This document shows, in pieces, positions 8,526 through 17,414 of a DNA stretch of 64,000 nucleotides (position 1 is its first letter; every line of letters begins with the position of its first letter). Source of the DNA: Treponema sp. Marseille-Q3903. Its GTDB lineage: Bacteria; Spirochaetota; Spirochaetia; Treponematales; Treponemataceae. Under the pieces are notes generated by a model. That model was not told where the DNA came from. It worked only from the letters and a program-made list of their open reading frames with translations, and made no database searches. Both the position numbers and the translations under genes were made by a program. The DNA is taken from contig NZ_JACSEU010000001.1 of NCBI RefSeq assembly GCF_014334335.1, positions 2,140,459 through 2,204,458 on the forward strand, given 5' to 3'.

Positions 8526-9830
8526 TCAAAGTGATTTAATGATTTCTTTTAGTTTATTGCTGTCGGTTGCCGATGGCTTGTTTAGTGCAAAAGGCTTCAT
8601 TGCAGATGCAATCTCCGGGGTAGCTTCAGGAGATTCGCCAATCACGTGGCGGCAATAGTCAGCAGAAAGAGACGGATGATTGTATGCCATCAAGACAAAT
8701 GTACCTTCATCCTCATACATGTTATGCTCATTTTCTTTTATAACAGCATACGCAGAAGCTGTTCCAGGATCCGCAAAAACTCCGTACTTCATGTACAATT
8801 CTTTTGCAGCTTTTTCACGTTTGCGTTCGTCTATTTCTGTCGGGAATACAAAGTTTCGCATCATCAATTCATTGTGTCCAAAGAATGATTCAAGGCGCTC
8901 GAGGTTTGCAGGAATTGCAGGATTCGCATCACCGCGTTTATTCATATCTACGACAGAGTCAAGCACAACAGGCATTCCGGCAGGATTGCGACAAAATTCG
9001 ATTGTGCTCGGAACATAAAACCCGTTTACAGGAAGTGCAAATCGCCAGCTGTAAAGACCTGCCATCAGAGTTCCGTAGTTTCCTGCATCCATTGCATAGA
9101 AAATATCGCCATTGACTTTACTTTTAATTTGAGCGAATGAATACGGAAAGAAAAAAATCTGGCTTAGCAGACGACATACGTTAGTTGTATTTGCAACTGT
9201 AAGTCCGTATTTTTCAACAAACTCTTTATCTGCAAAAACTTTACTGATTTCAGCTTTTATCTCGGCTTCAGTTCCTTCCATTTCTATCGGATAAATATTT
9301 CCACCGTTCCATGCAAGGCTCTCTTGATCAAGTCCACGAACAGTTCCCTTTTTGTATACAAGAACAGCCTTGATATTTTTCTTTCCCTTAAGAATTCTTG
9401 AAAGAAGCGCTCCAATGCCGCCGTGTGTAAAATTAAGAAAGATTGCTTTTCCGCCGTTGAGCTGAAGTGTCGCTTCAAGATAAGAACAGAGATATGAAAC
9501 GCCATAATCACGGTGATATCCGGTAAATCCGTGATAGAGCTCCATCAGAAATAACTTATCATCAAGCTGGCGAACTTTTGGCTCTACAGGGAACGCTTTT
9601 GTCGCAATAGTTTCACAAATAATTGGAGAAAATTCATCTTTAATCAACGCAGAAGTAAGAGCACCTGCAATAGAAGTAAAAGGTGTATTCTCATTGATAT
9701 AGTAGATCCAGCGACGAAGATCTTCTATCATGCTCGGGACAAAAACTCCGCCGTCATCGGGAATACAGTCTCTGACTGCCTTAGAAAAACTTACTGTTAA
9801 ATCACTATTTCGAGTACTAGTAAATTGCAT
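8526..9830 (-). CDS. Threonine synthase-like protein lacking the PLP lysine
   Basis: The 434-residue protein aligns along its length with threonine synthase: STRNSD and VSFSKAV near the start, PDDGGVFVP, ELYHGFTGYHRDYG, DAGNYGTLMAG and DPGTASAYA. In active enzymes the fourth segment reads ELFHGPTLAFKDF, with the lysine holding pyridoxal phosphate. Here that position is Arg107 (GYHRDY). The phosphate loop, normally SGDTG, reads HGGIG (136-140). Threonine synthase activity is therefore doubtful; a binding, scaffold or altered role is possible. Start ATG 9830 has AGGGTAGGG upstream. It lies next to argR on the same strand, 83 nt downstream of it. The frame is intact, so it is not simple decay. 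Confidence 0.82.
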   Translation of the reverse strand: MQFTSTRNSDLTVSFSKAVRDCIPDDGGVFVPSMIEDLRRWIYYINENTPFTSIAGALTSALIKDEFSPIICETIATKAFPVEPKVRQLDDKLFLMELYHGFTGYHRDYGVSYLCSYLEATLQLNGGKAIFLNFTHGGIGALLSRILKGKKNIKAVLVYKKGTVRGLDQESLAWNGGNIYPIEMEGTEAEIKAEISKVFADKEFVEKYGLTVANTTNVCRLLSQIFFFPYSFAQIKSKVNGDIFYAMDAGNYGTLMAGLYSWRFALPVNGFYVPSTIEFCRNPAGMPVVLDSVVDMNKRGDANPAIPANLERLESFFGHNELMMRNFVFPTEIDERKREKAAKELYMKYGVFADPGTASAYAVIKENEHNMYEDEGTFVLMAYNHPSLSADYCRHVIGESPEATPEIASAMKPFALNKPSATDSNKLKEIIKSL

Positions 9831-9913
9831 ATTATAACCCTACCCTAAAAAAATAAATATAACAATATTTTATACTAAAAAAACTAATTTTAACTGTAAA
9901 AACTCATCGAAAA

Positions 9914-10384
9914 TCAATCTTCAAGACCTGGGATATGTTTTTTTAGCTTTTTCATAAACTCGTCACCTGAAACGCCTTCTTTGATACAAGCAAACATGCA
10001 GTTATCACCGGCAACAGTTCCGAGCACTTCATCCATATTTAAATTGTCGAGGGCATTACAAACTGTGTTTGCATGACCGGAGAACGTTTTAATCACTACG
10101 ATATTACCACTAAAATCGATGCTGACATAACCGCGCAAAAAATCCTGTACGTAAATCGCTTCGCTTTCAGCATTTTCTCCTTCTCCAGGAAGAGCATACA
10201 TGTACCCGTTTTGTCCGTCTGGCACTTTTGCAACTTTTAGCAACTTCAGATCTCGGCTTAAAGTTGCCTGCGTTACATCGTAACCTTCTTTAAGCAATAA
10301 GGACTGAAGATCATCTTGGCTTTCAATTGTGTTATTTTTGATAAGATTTTTGATTGCCTTAAGACGTGACTGTCGTTCTTTCAT
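9914..10384 (-). CDS. argR: Arginine repressor ArgR
   Basis: A 156-residue protein with the ArgR N-terminal winged helix (DVTQATLSRDLKLLKVAKV) and C-terminal hexamerisation/arginine-binding domain, including GTVAGDNCMFACIK at the arginine site (family GTIAGDDT). It represses arginine biosynthesis or controls arginine catabolism in response to L-arginine. The ribosome site AGAGGAAA precedes ATG 10384. A promoter TTGCAA-17-TATATT lies at 10455-10427 on the same strand, and the AT-rich direct repeats around it (AAATATAC) could be self-operators, though no clear ARG box was confirmed. Confidence 0.92.
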   Translation of the reverse strand: MKERQSRLKAIKNLIKNNTIESQDDLQSLLLKEGYDVTQATLSRDLKLLKVAKVPDGQNGYMYALPGEGENAESEAIYVQDFLRGYVSIDFSGNIVVIKTFSGHANTVCNALDNLNMDEVLGTVAGDNCMFACIKEGVSGDEFMKKLKKHIPGLED

Positions 10385-10426
10385 TTTCCTCTATCATCCT
10401 CTGTTAAATTGCATAAATATACTATA

Positions 10427-10455
10427 AATATACTTTTTTTTGTATAAAATTGCAA
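10427..10455 (-). promoter_or_regulatory. argR promoter
   Basis: On the minus strand TTGCAA (10455-10450), 17-bp spacer, TATATT (10432-10427). It is about 43 nt from the argR start and overlaps repeated AAATATAC sequence. Confidence 0.5.
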
Positions 10456-10508
10456 GAAATAAAGACTTTTTGAAGTGTAAATGAAAATCGGTTTCAGATT
10501 AAAGACTA

Positions 10509-12185
10509 TCAATAACCGTCCGACATCTCTCGGTTAGCGTCTTTTTTGCAAAGCTCATCATAGACAAGCGAACGCCTGCGCAAATCTTCTTTAAGCGTCT
10601 TTGGGAATGGCATGTTGCGCCAGAAAATTCCACGAACATCTTTATCAAGACGCTGAACACCTGAAGACTCCTTTGTCATCCATAAGATGTAGTCTTCTAT
10701 AAAGAATTCTTTTAAATCGCCTTTAAGCTTGAGTTGTTCAACATGCTGATAATACTGCCCGGTAAGACCTTCTTCCATCCAGTAGTATGATGCCTTTTCC
10801 TTTGCAACTTGCCATCGCAAATCGGCAACAGCAGTAAGGACAGCAATCTTCAAATCTTTTGGATACATTGGAACTACAATACGTCCGCGGCTCGTTACAC
10901 GGTTGTACCTGTCGAACGGTTCCCAGCAAAACCCTCTGTCACCGTATGTAGGAACAAGAAGAACATAAGGCACAATCCTGTTAGGAATATTTTTATGTAT
11001 ACGCTGAAAAGCACCTGGGTCTAGCGATTCAACCCAACGAAGCACATCTATTACATTTTCACGAGAACCGGTGCCGCGTTCCGTACAATGATAAAATTCG
11101 CGTGTAAAAATCGGGAACTGATTACCGCGTCGCCCGATTGTCATTTTTGCCATCTGTCGGACAGTTTCAAACTCAATTTTGACAGCTTCAGTATCATTTG
11201 TAGCAGCTACAGTGGTGCCGCTCGCATTTATCTTGTTTTCAAGGCTGTTGAACGTTTCTTTAGATTCCTTAAACTCCTCGAACACTTTTGAAAGTTCTTT
11301 GTCATTTTTAGAGAGCCTGTGAAGAAGCGCTGTTATATCTGACAGAGACCTTCGTTGCATTTCGGAATAACCTTGTCTGTGAGGTTCAAGCCCAAGAATT
11401 GTCTGATGGTCACAAAGATCGTCAATCTTATTTTTGAGTTCAGCTTCGAGCATGCTTCTTTCATTTTCTTTTATGCTCAAAAGATTTTCAGCGCTCTGCA
11501 ATTTACCGGAATTTTTAGACTGAAGCTGCATAAGCCTAATCTGCTCTGCTGATGCAGCCTGATCCGGAGTCATGTTTACAGTTTTTGTCTGGCGCTTTTC
11601 ATCTGTTGCAGAATTTCCCATTCTCCCTGATGCAATCTCATTAAACCATTCATCGACATAAAGAATCGGTTCTCTTTCAATGTTCTCTACAAATATTTTT
11701 GAAAAAAATTCTTTTGATTCTTGTTTAAACAAAGACGGCAAAAGAACTCCAAAACGCACAAGCATTCTCTTAGGCATCGGGACGTTCGGATTGTTCATTT
11801 TTCCAACCATGCCGCGCAAAAGTTCCCAGTAAGCTGTCACAATCTGCTGACGGTAAACAGCACGGTCTTTAGGATCCTGACACGTAAGATACTTTGATAA
11901 AACTTGATGGACGCGCTGCGCAGACTGATTTTCACCGGTAAGTGCAATTTTATAATATTTTGTATCATTGAATACATCAGATGGAGTATCATTTGTAAAC
12001 TTAGTTATCGGCGCAAATTCTTTTACAGACAAATCTACATTGTGAATCGATTTTTTCTTAGAGCTTTGCTCATCATCCATAGGTTCAGAATTTTTACTAA
12101 AAGAAAGTTCTAATGCTGACTGATTTGTATAATTTTCAGCAGATGACAAAATTGCTGCGATATCCGGATCTAATTCTTCACTCAT
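10509..12185 (-). CDS. Large hypothetical protein, probably spirochaete-specific
   Basis: This 558-residue soluble protein has an acidic, low-complexity N-terminus (about 50 residues), a middle charged segment with coiled-coil character (about 215-325: runs such as SIKENERSMLEAELKNKIDD) and a conserved-looking C-terminal globular part rich in Trp and Tyr (SYYWMEEGLTGQYYQHVEQL, IFWRNMPFPKTLKEDL). ATG 12185 has GGGAG eight bases upstream and is preferred to TTG 12188. No catalytic motif or family was recognised. It shares orientation with argR but a 124-nt gap with a promoter separates them. Confidence 0.8.
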   Translation of the reverse strand: MSEELDPDIAAILSSAENYTNQSALELSFSKNSEPMDDEQSSKKKSIHNVDLSVKEFAPITKFTNDTPSDVFNDTKYYKIALTGENQSAQRVHQVLSKYLTCQDPKDRAVYRQQIVTAYWELLRGMVGKMNNPNVPMPKRMLVRFGVLLPSLFKQESKEFFSKIFVENIEREPILYVDEWFNEIASGRMGNSATDEKRQTKTVNMTPDQAASAEQIRLMQLQSKNSGKLQSAENLLSIKENERSMLEAELKNKIDDLCDHQTILGLEPHRQGYSEMQRRSLSDITALLHRLSKNDKELSKVFEEFKESKETFNSLENKINASGTTVAATNDTEAVKIEFETVRQMAKMTIGRRGNQFPIFTREFYHCTERGTGSRENVIDVLRWVESLDPGAFQRIHKNIPNRIVPYVLLVPTYGDRGFCWEPFDRYNRVTSRGRIVVPMYPKDLKIAVLTAVADLRWQVAKEKASYYWMEEGLTGQYYQHVEQLKLKGDLKEFFIEDYILWMTKESSGVQRLDKDVRGIFWRNMPFPKTLKEDLRRRSLVYDELCKKDANREMSDGY

Positions 12186-12277
12186 CAATAATCTCCCAAT
12201 ATGTAGTACATTGAATTATATTCCATAAACCCCTTATTCGCAATAACGAAGAGAATTTTAATTTGCCGTATTTTAAA

Positions 12278-13021
12278 TTACTTTTCGGGATTCCGTTTTT
12301 TGATAATATATTGATTGTAGCCGTTTGCATTTAGTTTTTCTTCGATTTTAGGAACATCTTCTGCTCGCACGCCTTTTATGACAACACGATATATAGATTT
12401 TTTTGTGTTTTTTTGAAATATGATGTTTGAAAATCCTTGTCTCGCCAATTTTTTTGCAAATTCTACTGCATTTTCACGGGTAGAAAATGATGCTATTTGA
12501 AAATCCCAGTAAGTGCCTGCCTCTAGTTTTTCAGATGGAACCTTTTTCAATGTTTCAAATGTTTCAGCTGATATTTTTGGGACTTTTACTCCAAATCTTT
12601 TCTGCATGATTTTATCCGCTTTAGATGCAGTCTGACGGCTGAGATTTGTATCAGGGCCAAGTTTTACAATCTCTATCTTTACATGAATTGTCCCGGCTTT
12701 TATCATATCTAGTTTTTTTGCGGCAGCTAAAGAAAGGTCAAGTTCGCGGTTTGGGACAAATGGTCCACGGTCATTGACACGAACTTGCACAGATTTTGCG
12801 TTTGCAAGATTTGTTACCTTTAAGATTGAATCAAACGGAAAGTTTTTGCTCGCACAAGTCATGGCATTCATGTCGAAATATTCGCCGTTAGATGTTCTTT
12901 TCCCATGAAAATCTCCGGCATAAAAAGAAACAATTGCATCTGATTTATAGACTTGTGCCGCGACGTTTGACGAAAATACAATAAAAATAAAGCAAAGAAA
13001 AATCTTCAAAAAAAAACGCAT
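12278..13021 (-). CDS. rlpA: RlpA-family septal ring lytic transglycosylase with SPOR domain
   Basis: The 247-residue protein begins with a signal peptide (MRFFLKIFLCFIFIVFSSNVAAQ). A double-psi beta-barrel follows (VSFYAGDFHGKRTSNGEYFD to about 120), with the family segment VRVNDRGPF holding the expected catalytic Asp and NRELDLSLAAAKKL. Residues about 168-243 form a SPOR domain (DFQIASFSTRENAVEFAKKL) that binds denuded glycan strands at division sites. It should cleave peptidoglycan lacking stem peptides during daughter-cell separation. There is no lipobox, so it is predicted periplasmic rather than lipid-anchored. It is divergent from tRNA-Ala. Confidence 0.88.
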   Translation of the reverse strand: MRFFLKIFLCFIFIVFSSNVAAQVYKSDAIVSFYAGDFHGKRTSNGEYFDMNAMTCASKNFPFDSILKVTNLANAKSVQVRVNDRGPFVPNRELDLSLAAAKKLDMIKAGTIHVKIEIVKLGPDTNLSRQTASKADKIMQKRFGVKVPKISAETFETLKKVPSEKLEAGTYWDFQIASFSTRENAVEFAKKLARQGFSNIIFQKNTKKSIYRVVIKGVRAEDVPKIEEKLNANGYNQYIIKKRNPEK

Positions 13022-13038
13022 ATTTTATTATCGGCATG

Positions 13039-13067
13039 TTGATTAAAAACCAAAAAAAATATATATT
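13039..13067 (+). promoter_or_regulatory. Promoter of tRNA-Ala
   Basis: TTGATT (13039-13044), 17-bp spacer, TATATT (13062-13067), about 13 nt before the tRNA 5' end. Confidence 0.55.
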
Positions 13068-13080
13068 ATGACTAGCTTCT

Positions 13081-13154
13081 GGGGAATTAGCTCAGCTGGC
13101 TAGAGCATCGGCTTTGCAAGCCGAGGGTCAAGGGTTCGAATCCCTTATTCTCCA
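13081..13154 (+). tRNA. tRNA-Ala(TGC)
   Basis: A 74-nt cloverleaf: acceptor GGGGAAT/ATTCTCC, D-arm with AGCTCAGCTGG, anticodon stem TCGGC/GCCGA with loop TTTGCAA (anticodon TGC at 13115-13117), T-loop GGTTCGAAT, discriminator A. CCA is not encoded. A terminator follows directly, so it is a single-gene unit. Confidence 0.96.
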
Positions 13155-13160
13155 CTTTTA

Positions 13161-13196
13161 AACTGAAAGACTTTTTGGCTTTCAGTTTTTTTTTAT
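13161..13196 (+). terminator. Terminator after tRNA-Ala
   Basis: Stem AACTGAAAG (13161-13169) with CTTTCAGTT (13179-13187) followed by a T-run. The rest to 13314 holds only a weak CTTAAACA/TGTTTAAG hairpin (13231-13258). Confidence 0.85.
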
Positions 13197-13314
13197 TTAA
13201 AGTTTGCGATAGATTAAAGGCAGATATAGACTTAAACAGACGAATCTGCTTGTTTAAGCACTAAACGCCTTGCCGAATCGTTTTTGTAATCTTTTGTGCA
13301 CTGCGGGAATAATC

Positions 13315-14040
13315 TTATTTTCCAATTAAAAATATTGCAGGGATTTTAGCAAAGTCGGGGAGTTTTTCCTGTTTCCATTTTGCGATTGTCATTGTTTTTA
13401 TGTATTCTTGCGGGCAGGTGATGCCGGCAGCGACGCATAACTTTGTCTGCGGTCTCAACGCACTTACAATCGTCTCAAACATTTTTGCATTTCTATATGG
13501 CGTTTCAATAAAAAGCTGCGTTTGGTCTTCATTCCAAACTTTGTTTTCAAGTTTTTTAAGAGTTTTGATTTTCTGCCCGTCTTCGACAGGAAGATATCCG
13601 TTGAAAGCAAAACTTTGCCCGTTTAATCCGCTTCCCATCACAGACATGATTATCGAAGAAGGACCAACAAGAGGAACTACTTTATAACCTCTGCTCTGAG
13701 CAATCGCAACTACATCTGCACCCGGGTCAGCGATTGCAGGGCACCCTGCCTCCGATATTATTCCGACAGGTTTGTTATTTTTTAACGGTTCAAGGTATTC
13801 TGCAATGAATTTTCGGTCTGTGTGACGGTTTAATTCGTAAAACGTCAGCTCATCGATGTCTATCGATTTTTCAACTTTTTTTAAAAAGCGGCGTGCAGAA
13901 CGTATATTTTCAACTATAAAGTGTTTTACGTTGACTATGACGTCTCTATTGTATGACGGCAAAACTCTAGTGATTTCAGTTTCTCCCAACGTGACAGGGA
14001 TGAGATACAGTGCAGTTTCTATTTTTGATTCCGTCTCCAT
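13315..14040 (-). CDS. RsmI-like tetrapyrrole-methylase family methyltransferase
   Basis: The 241-residue protein has the tetrapyrrole methylase fold: LYLIPVTLGETEI at the start, IISEAGCPAIADPGADVVAIAQ (SAM-binding loop region), VPLVGPSSIIMSVMGSGLNGQSFAFNGYLP and LFIETPYRNAKM. These match RsmI, which 2'-O-methylates C1402 of 16S rRNA, and the shorter RsmI-like proteins of spirochaetes and Bacteroidetes. It lacks an extended RsmI C-terminal domain, so the substrate is less certain. ATG 14040 has GGAG seven bases upstream and lies 2 nt after the ABC-F stop, so the two are co-transcribed; the longer frame from 14073 would overlap that gene. Confidence 0.8.
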   Translation of the reverse strand: METESKIETALYLIPVTLGETEITRVLPSYNRDVIVNVKHFIVENIRSARRFLKKVEKSIDIDELTFYELNRHTDRKFIAEYLEPLKNNKPVGIISEAGCPAIADPGADVVAIAQSRGYKVVPLVGPSSIIMSVMGSGLNGQSFAFNGYLPVEDGQKIKTLKKLENKVWNEDQTQLFIETPYRNAKMFETIVSALRPQTKLCVAAGITCPQEYIKTMTIAKWKQEKLPDFAKIPAIFLIGK

Positions 14041-14042
14041 TT

Positions 14043-15977
14043 CTACTCCAGTTTCTCTGAGGCTTCTTCCCAAACTGCTGTCAATTCTTCTATTTTTGAG
14101 GACAGCTCCGATATTTTATGCTGAACAGCTTTTGCCTTTTCGTTGTTGCTGTAGACTTCCGGTTCAGCCAATTTTGCTTCAAGTTCCGCTCTTTGCTCTT
14201 CTAAGCTATCTATTTCTTTTTCAAGTTTTTCAATTTCACGTTCGATTTTACGTCTTTCCGAATCCCGTTTTTTCTGTTCTTCCCATGAAAGCTTTGTGTG
14301 CGATTTTGGAGAGTCTGTCGCTATTGTGGACTTTTTTGCGGCTGATACTGAATCATTTTGCCCTGAACATTCTTGTTTTGCAATCTGTTCCTGATAAAAT
14401 TCATAATTGCCCGGAAATGTTTTAAACTCGCCCGGCTTTAATTCAAGAACATGCGTAGCAAGCTGCTCGATAAAACCTCTATCATGGCTGACAAAAACAA
14501 CTGTGCCACCAAAATCACGAAGGGCATTTAAAAGGACATCTTTTGAATGAATATCGAGGTGGTTTGTCGGCTCATCTAAAACAAGAAGGTTCACAGGGCT
14601 CAAAAGAAGCTGGAGAAGTGCGATTCTCGATTTTTCGCCTCCGCTCAACATGTCGAGCGACTTGTAGACATCATCGCCTCGGAACAAAAAAGCACCGAGC
14701 ATATCGCGGATTTTTGGAATCAAGTCTAAAGGAGCGCGAGATTCAATATATTGGAGTATATTTTCATTGCCTCGAATTGTCTCTGCACTATCTTGACTAA
14801 AATAACCAATCTGAACACCGGCGCCCGGAATAATTTCACCGGAAAAGTTTTTGTCTTCGCCGGCAATTATCCTGAGCAATGTCGATTTTCCAACTCCGTT
14901 TCTTCCGACAACAACAAGACGCTGCCCATTTTCCAATGTCAGTTCAAGATTATCTATGACATTTTTATTTCCATCGTATGATTTACAAATATCTTTCATG
15001 CGCAGAACAAGGCGCCCGCTGTGAGGAGCCGGTGGAAAATTGAAATGGATTTTTTTTAGCGATTCTGGGATTTCAATCCTCACCATTTTATCAAGTCGTT
15101 TTTGATATTCCTGAGCTTGAGCTGCCTTTGTCGCTTTATATCCAAAGCGAGTGATAAAATCTTCGAGTTTGCTGATTTCTTGCTGTTGCTGTTCGTATTC
15201 TGCGATCAAAGTTTTTAGTTCAACTTCACGGACTTTTTCATAATGTGAAAAATTACCAGGATAACGTTTTAACTCGCCGTTGAACAATTCGTAAACTTCG
15301 TTGATTGTCACATCGAGAAAATATCTGTCGTGGCTGACAAGCAAAAATCCGCCTTTGTAATTTTGAAGAAATTGTTCAAGCCAACTGCGCGCTTCAATAT
15401 CAAGATAGTTTGTCGGTTCATCAAGAAGGAGAATATCGGGATTCTGCATAAGAACTTTTGCAAGGGCGATGCGCATCTGCCATCCGCCGGAAAACTCTTC
15501 TGTTTTGCGATTAAAATCTGAGCGAGAAAACCCAAGCCCTAACAGAACAGACTCAGCTGCCGCCTCACGACGATACCATCCGCTGTCTTCGAGAGCTTGA
15601 ATCAACTCAGACTGCTGAAAGACAAGCGCATCAGTATTGCCATTTCCTTTTGCAAGTTCTTCACCTATTTTATCAATCCGATGTTGCATTTCATAACCGA
15701 ATACAAATGCTTTATCAGCTTCTTCTTTAAGGGTACATCCGGTATGCATAAGACCGTTTTGAGGCAGATAAGCGATTCTCGAATCTTTTTGAACGGCACG
15801 ATTACCGCTGTCGGGTTTAATCAATCCCGCAAGAATTTTAATAAAAGTAGACTTTCCGGCTCCATTTGCACCAGTAAGGGCGGCCTTTGAACCGGATTGA
15901 AGATTGATAGTAACGTTTTTTAGGATGTCTCTATCACCGAATGCGAAAGAAAGTTGCGAAAACTGAACAAATGCCAT
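14043..15977 (-). CDS. ABC-F family ATPase (Uup/EttA-like)
   Basis: The 644-residue protein has two ABC ATPase domains and no membrane segments. Domain 1 has Walker A GANGAGKST, signature SGGWQMR and Walker B LLLDEPTNYLD; domain 2 has GRNGVGKST, SGGEKSR and LLVLDEPTNHLD. A linker between them is the arm/PtIM region, and the last roughly 90 residues are a charged coiled coil as in Uup. ABC-F proteins act on ribosomes (translation factors, or antibiotic protection) or, for Uup, have been linked to DNA transposon excision. Paired here with an rRNA-type methyltransferase, a ribosome-related role is favoured by inference. Confidence 0.9.
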   Translation of the reverse strand: MAFVQFSQLSFAFGDRDILKNVTINLQSGSKAALTGANGAGKSTFIKILAGLIKPDSGNRAVQKDSRIAYLPQNGLMHTGCTLKEEADKAFVFGYEMQHRIDKIGEELAKGNGNTDALVFQQSELIQALEDSGWYRREAAAESVLLGLGFSRSDFNRKTEEFSGGWQMRIALAKVLMQNPDILLLDEPTNYLDIEARSWLEQFLQNYKGGFLLVSHDRYFLDVTINEVYELFNGELKRYPGNFSHYEKVREVELKTLIAEYEQQQQEISKLEDFITRFGYKATKAAQAQEYQKRLDKMVRIEIPESLKKIHFNFPPAPHSGRLVLRMKDICKSYDGNKNVIDNLELTLENGQRLVVVGRNGVGKSTLLRIIAGEDKNFSGEIIPGAGVQIGYFSQDSAETIRGNENILQYIESRAPLDLIPKIRDMLGAFLFRGDDVYKSLDMLSGGEKSRIALLQLLLSPVNLLVLDEPTNHLDIHSKDVLLNALRDFGGTVVFVSHDRGFIEQLATHVLELKPGEFKTFPGNYEFYQEQIAKQECSGQNDSVSAAKKSTIATDSPKSHTKLSWEEQKKRDSERRKIEREIEKLEKEIDSLEEQRAELEAKLAEPEVYSNNEKAKAVQHKISELSSKIEELTAVWEEASEKLE

Positions 15978-16007
15978 AAAAACCCTGTAAAATGTAAATT
16001 CTGATGC

Positions 16008-17321
16008 TTAATTTTTCTTAAAATAGATGACAATAGGACTCGAGCCGCGCTCTTTCACCTGATTTCCTTTGAATACGGCTGATGATGTATCTTCAAGCCT
16101 GAGAGCTCCGTCTTCAATTTTATACAAAAAGTTTACTTCTTTTTGCATTCCGTCAAATTTAAGAGTGAGGACGCCGTCAAAAGAAGATGAAAGGCTCTTT
16201 GAAAGAGAATATTTTACACTTGCAGAGCCGCTGTTTTTTGTGCCACCCGCAATGATAAAAGGAACGAGAAGTTTAAATCCTGTCCATTTGAATGAACCAT
16301 CATCATTGAACGTAAGTTTACCGTAACTTGAACTTACAAACTCAGGACCGTGCATAAAAATCTTGTGATAAGATTGTGAGCGACGTTCTTTCTCCTCAGC
16401 TATAATATCGTTGATATTTTCACCGATTGGGACGAAGTTCAAATCCTGAGGTTTTCCGCTATCATCTGTATAACGTATAATTATAAAATTTTGATTTTTG
16501 TAAATGATTTTTACAGGAACATCGTTAAGAGAATATTCATTTTCTCCTGTTTTTAAATAACCGTTGAAGTCCCAAACTTGATGAACTTTGCTCGTGTTGA
16601 GATTTATTTTTTTGTTAATGACATCAATCTGAAATTTGTAAGAAAGATGGAACAATGAAAGATCTATTATTTTAGTATCTATCATGCTCCTAAAATAATC
16701 AGGATACCATATCTGACTACAGATTACGTCCCAGCTATCATCTACGCTTTCTTCCTCTGTAATCTGATTGCTGCCGATTCGCTCGCCTTTTTCATCAGTT
16801 TCATATAGATTTAGGTTATATGAAAAACACCAGCCTGAAGTCCCGTCATCTGTAAGAATTTTGTACCAGTCGCCTTTAAGAGCCTCATTTCCAACCATAG
16901 GAGCTTGCCCTTTGCCTTTGTACAAAATTTTTATTATTTCACCTTTGCGAAGACGGTAAACTTGTTTTGCAGTATTTACAGCTTCTGCACGGCAAGGAAG
17001 ACCGTCGAGTTTGACAGACGCATAAGTGTGCGCATTCTCCGAATATTTATTTAAGACAGCTTTGACCTTTCTTTTTTTTACAGGTTCAGTTAGCCGCCAC
17101 AAAGGGACTTCAACTTTTTCTCCGTCATGATTTCCGATAACATAAACATGGGAAATATTCGATTTGATGTAAACAGGGACAATGTCTCCGCTCTGAATAT
17201 TTTGTTCAGGAATATTCCATAAAACAACAGAATATCCCATCACTCTTTCAGAACAGCTTGTAATAAAAAATACAGTAATTAAAGAAAATAAAAGCGATAA
17301 AAATTTTAGATTTCGTTTCAT
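16008..17321 (-). CDS. Lipoprotein with SH3-like domain
   Basis: The 437-residue protein starts with a signal peptide and lipobox (VFFITSC, lipidated Cys at about 23). Residues about 105-175 look like a bacterial SH3b domain (VYRLRKGEIIKILYKGKGQ to GTSGWCFSYNL), often involved in binding cell-wall peptides. The remainder is beta-rich without a recognised motif. It probably sits on the inner or outer membrane facing the periplasm. Transcription is separated from the upstream DUF308 gene by a strong hairpin. Confidence 0.8.
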   Translation of the reverse strand: MKRNLKFLSLLFSLITVFFITSCSERVMGYSVVLWNIPEQNIQSGDIVPVYIKSNISHVYVIGNHDGEKVEVPLWRLTEPVKKRKVKAVLNKYSENAHTYASVKLDGLPCRAEAVNTAKQVYRLRKGEIIKILYKGKGQAPMVGNEALKGDWYKILTDDGTSGWCFSYNLNLYETDEKGERIGSNQITEEESVDDSWDVICSQIWYPDYFRSMIDTKIIDLSLFHLSYKFQIDVINKKINLNTSKVHQVWDFNGYLKTGENEYSLNDVPVKIIYKNQNFIIIRYTDDSGKPQDLNFVPIGENINDIIAEEKERRSQSYHKIFMHGPEFVSSSYGKLTFNDDGSFKWTGFKLLVPFIIAGGTKNSGSASVKYSLSKSLSSSFDGVLTLKFDGMQKEVNFLYKIEDGALRLEDTSSAVFKGNQVKERGSSPIVIYFKKN

Positions 17322-17329
17322 AACAGTAA

Positions 17330-17394
17330 AAAATCAGTCAATAAGTTACTGGCAGTATTTGGAACCGATCCTTTTTGACTTACTGACTGATTTT
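17330..17394 (-). terminator. Long inverted repeat / terminator after DUF308 gene
   Basis: Arms at 17330-17346 and 17378-17394 pair over 17 bp with one mismatch (TCAGTCA...TGACTGA core) around a 31-nt loop, followed on the minus strand by six T. It terminates the gene ending at 17415 and lies just upstream of the lipoprotein start. Confidence 0.7.
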
Positions 17395-17414
17395 ACCTGA
17401 AAACAACTTATCTT

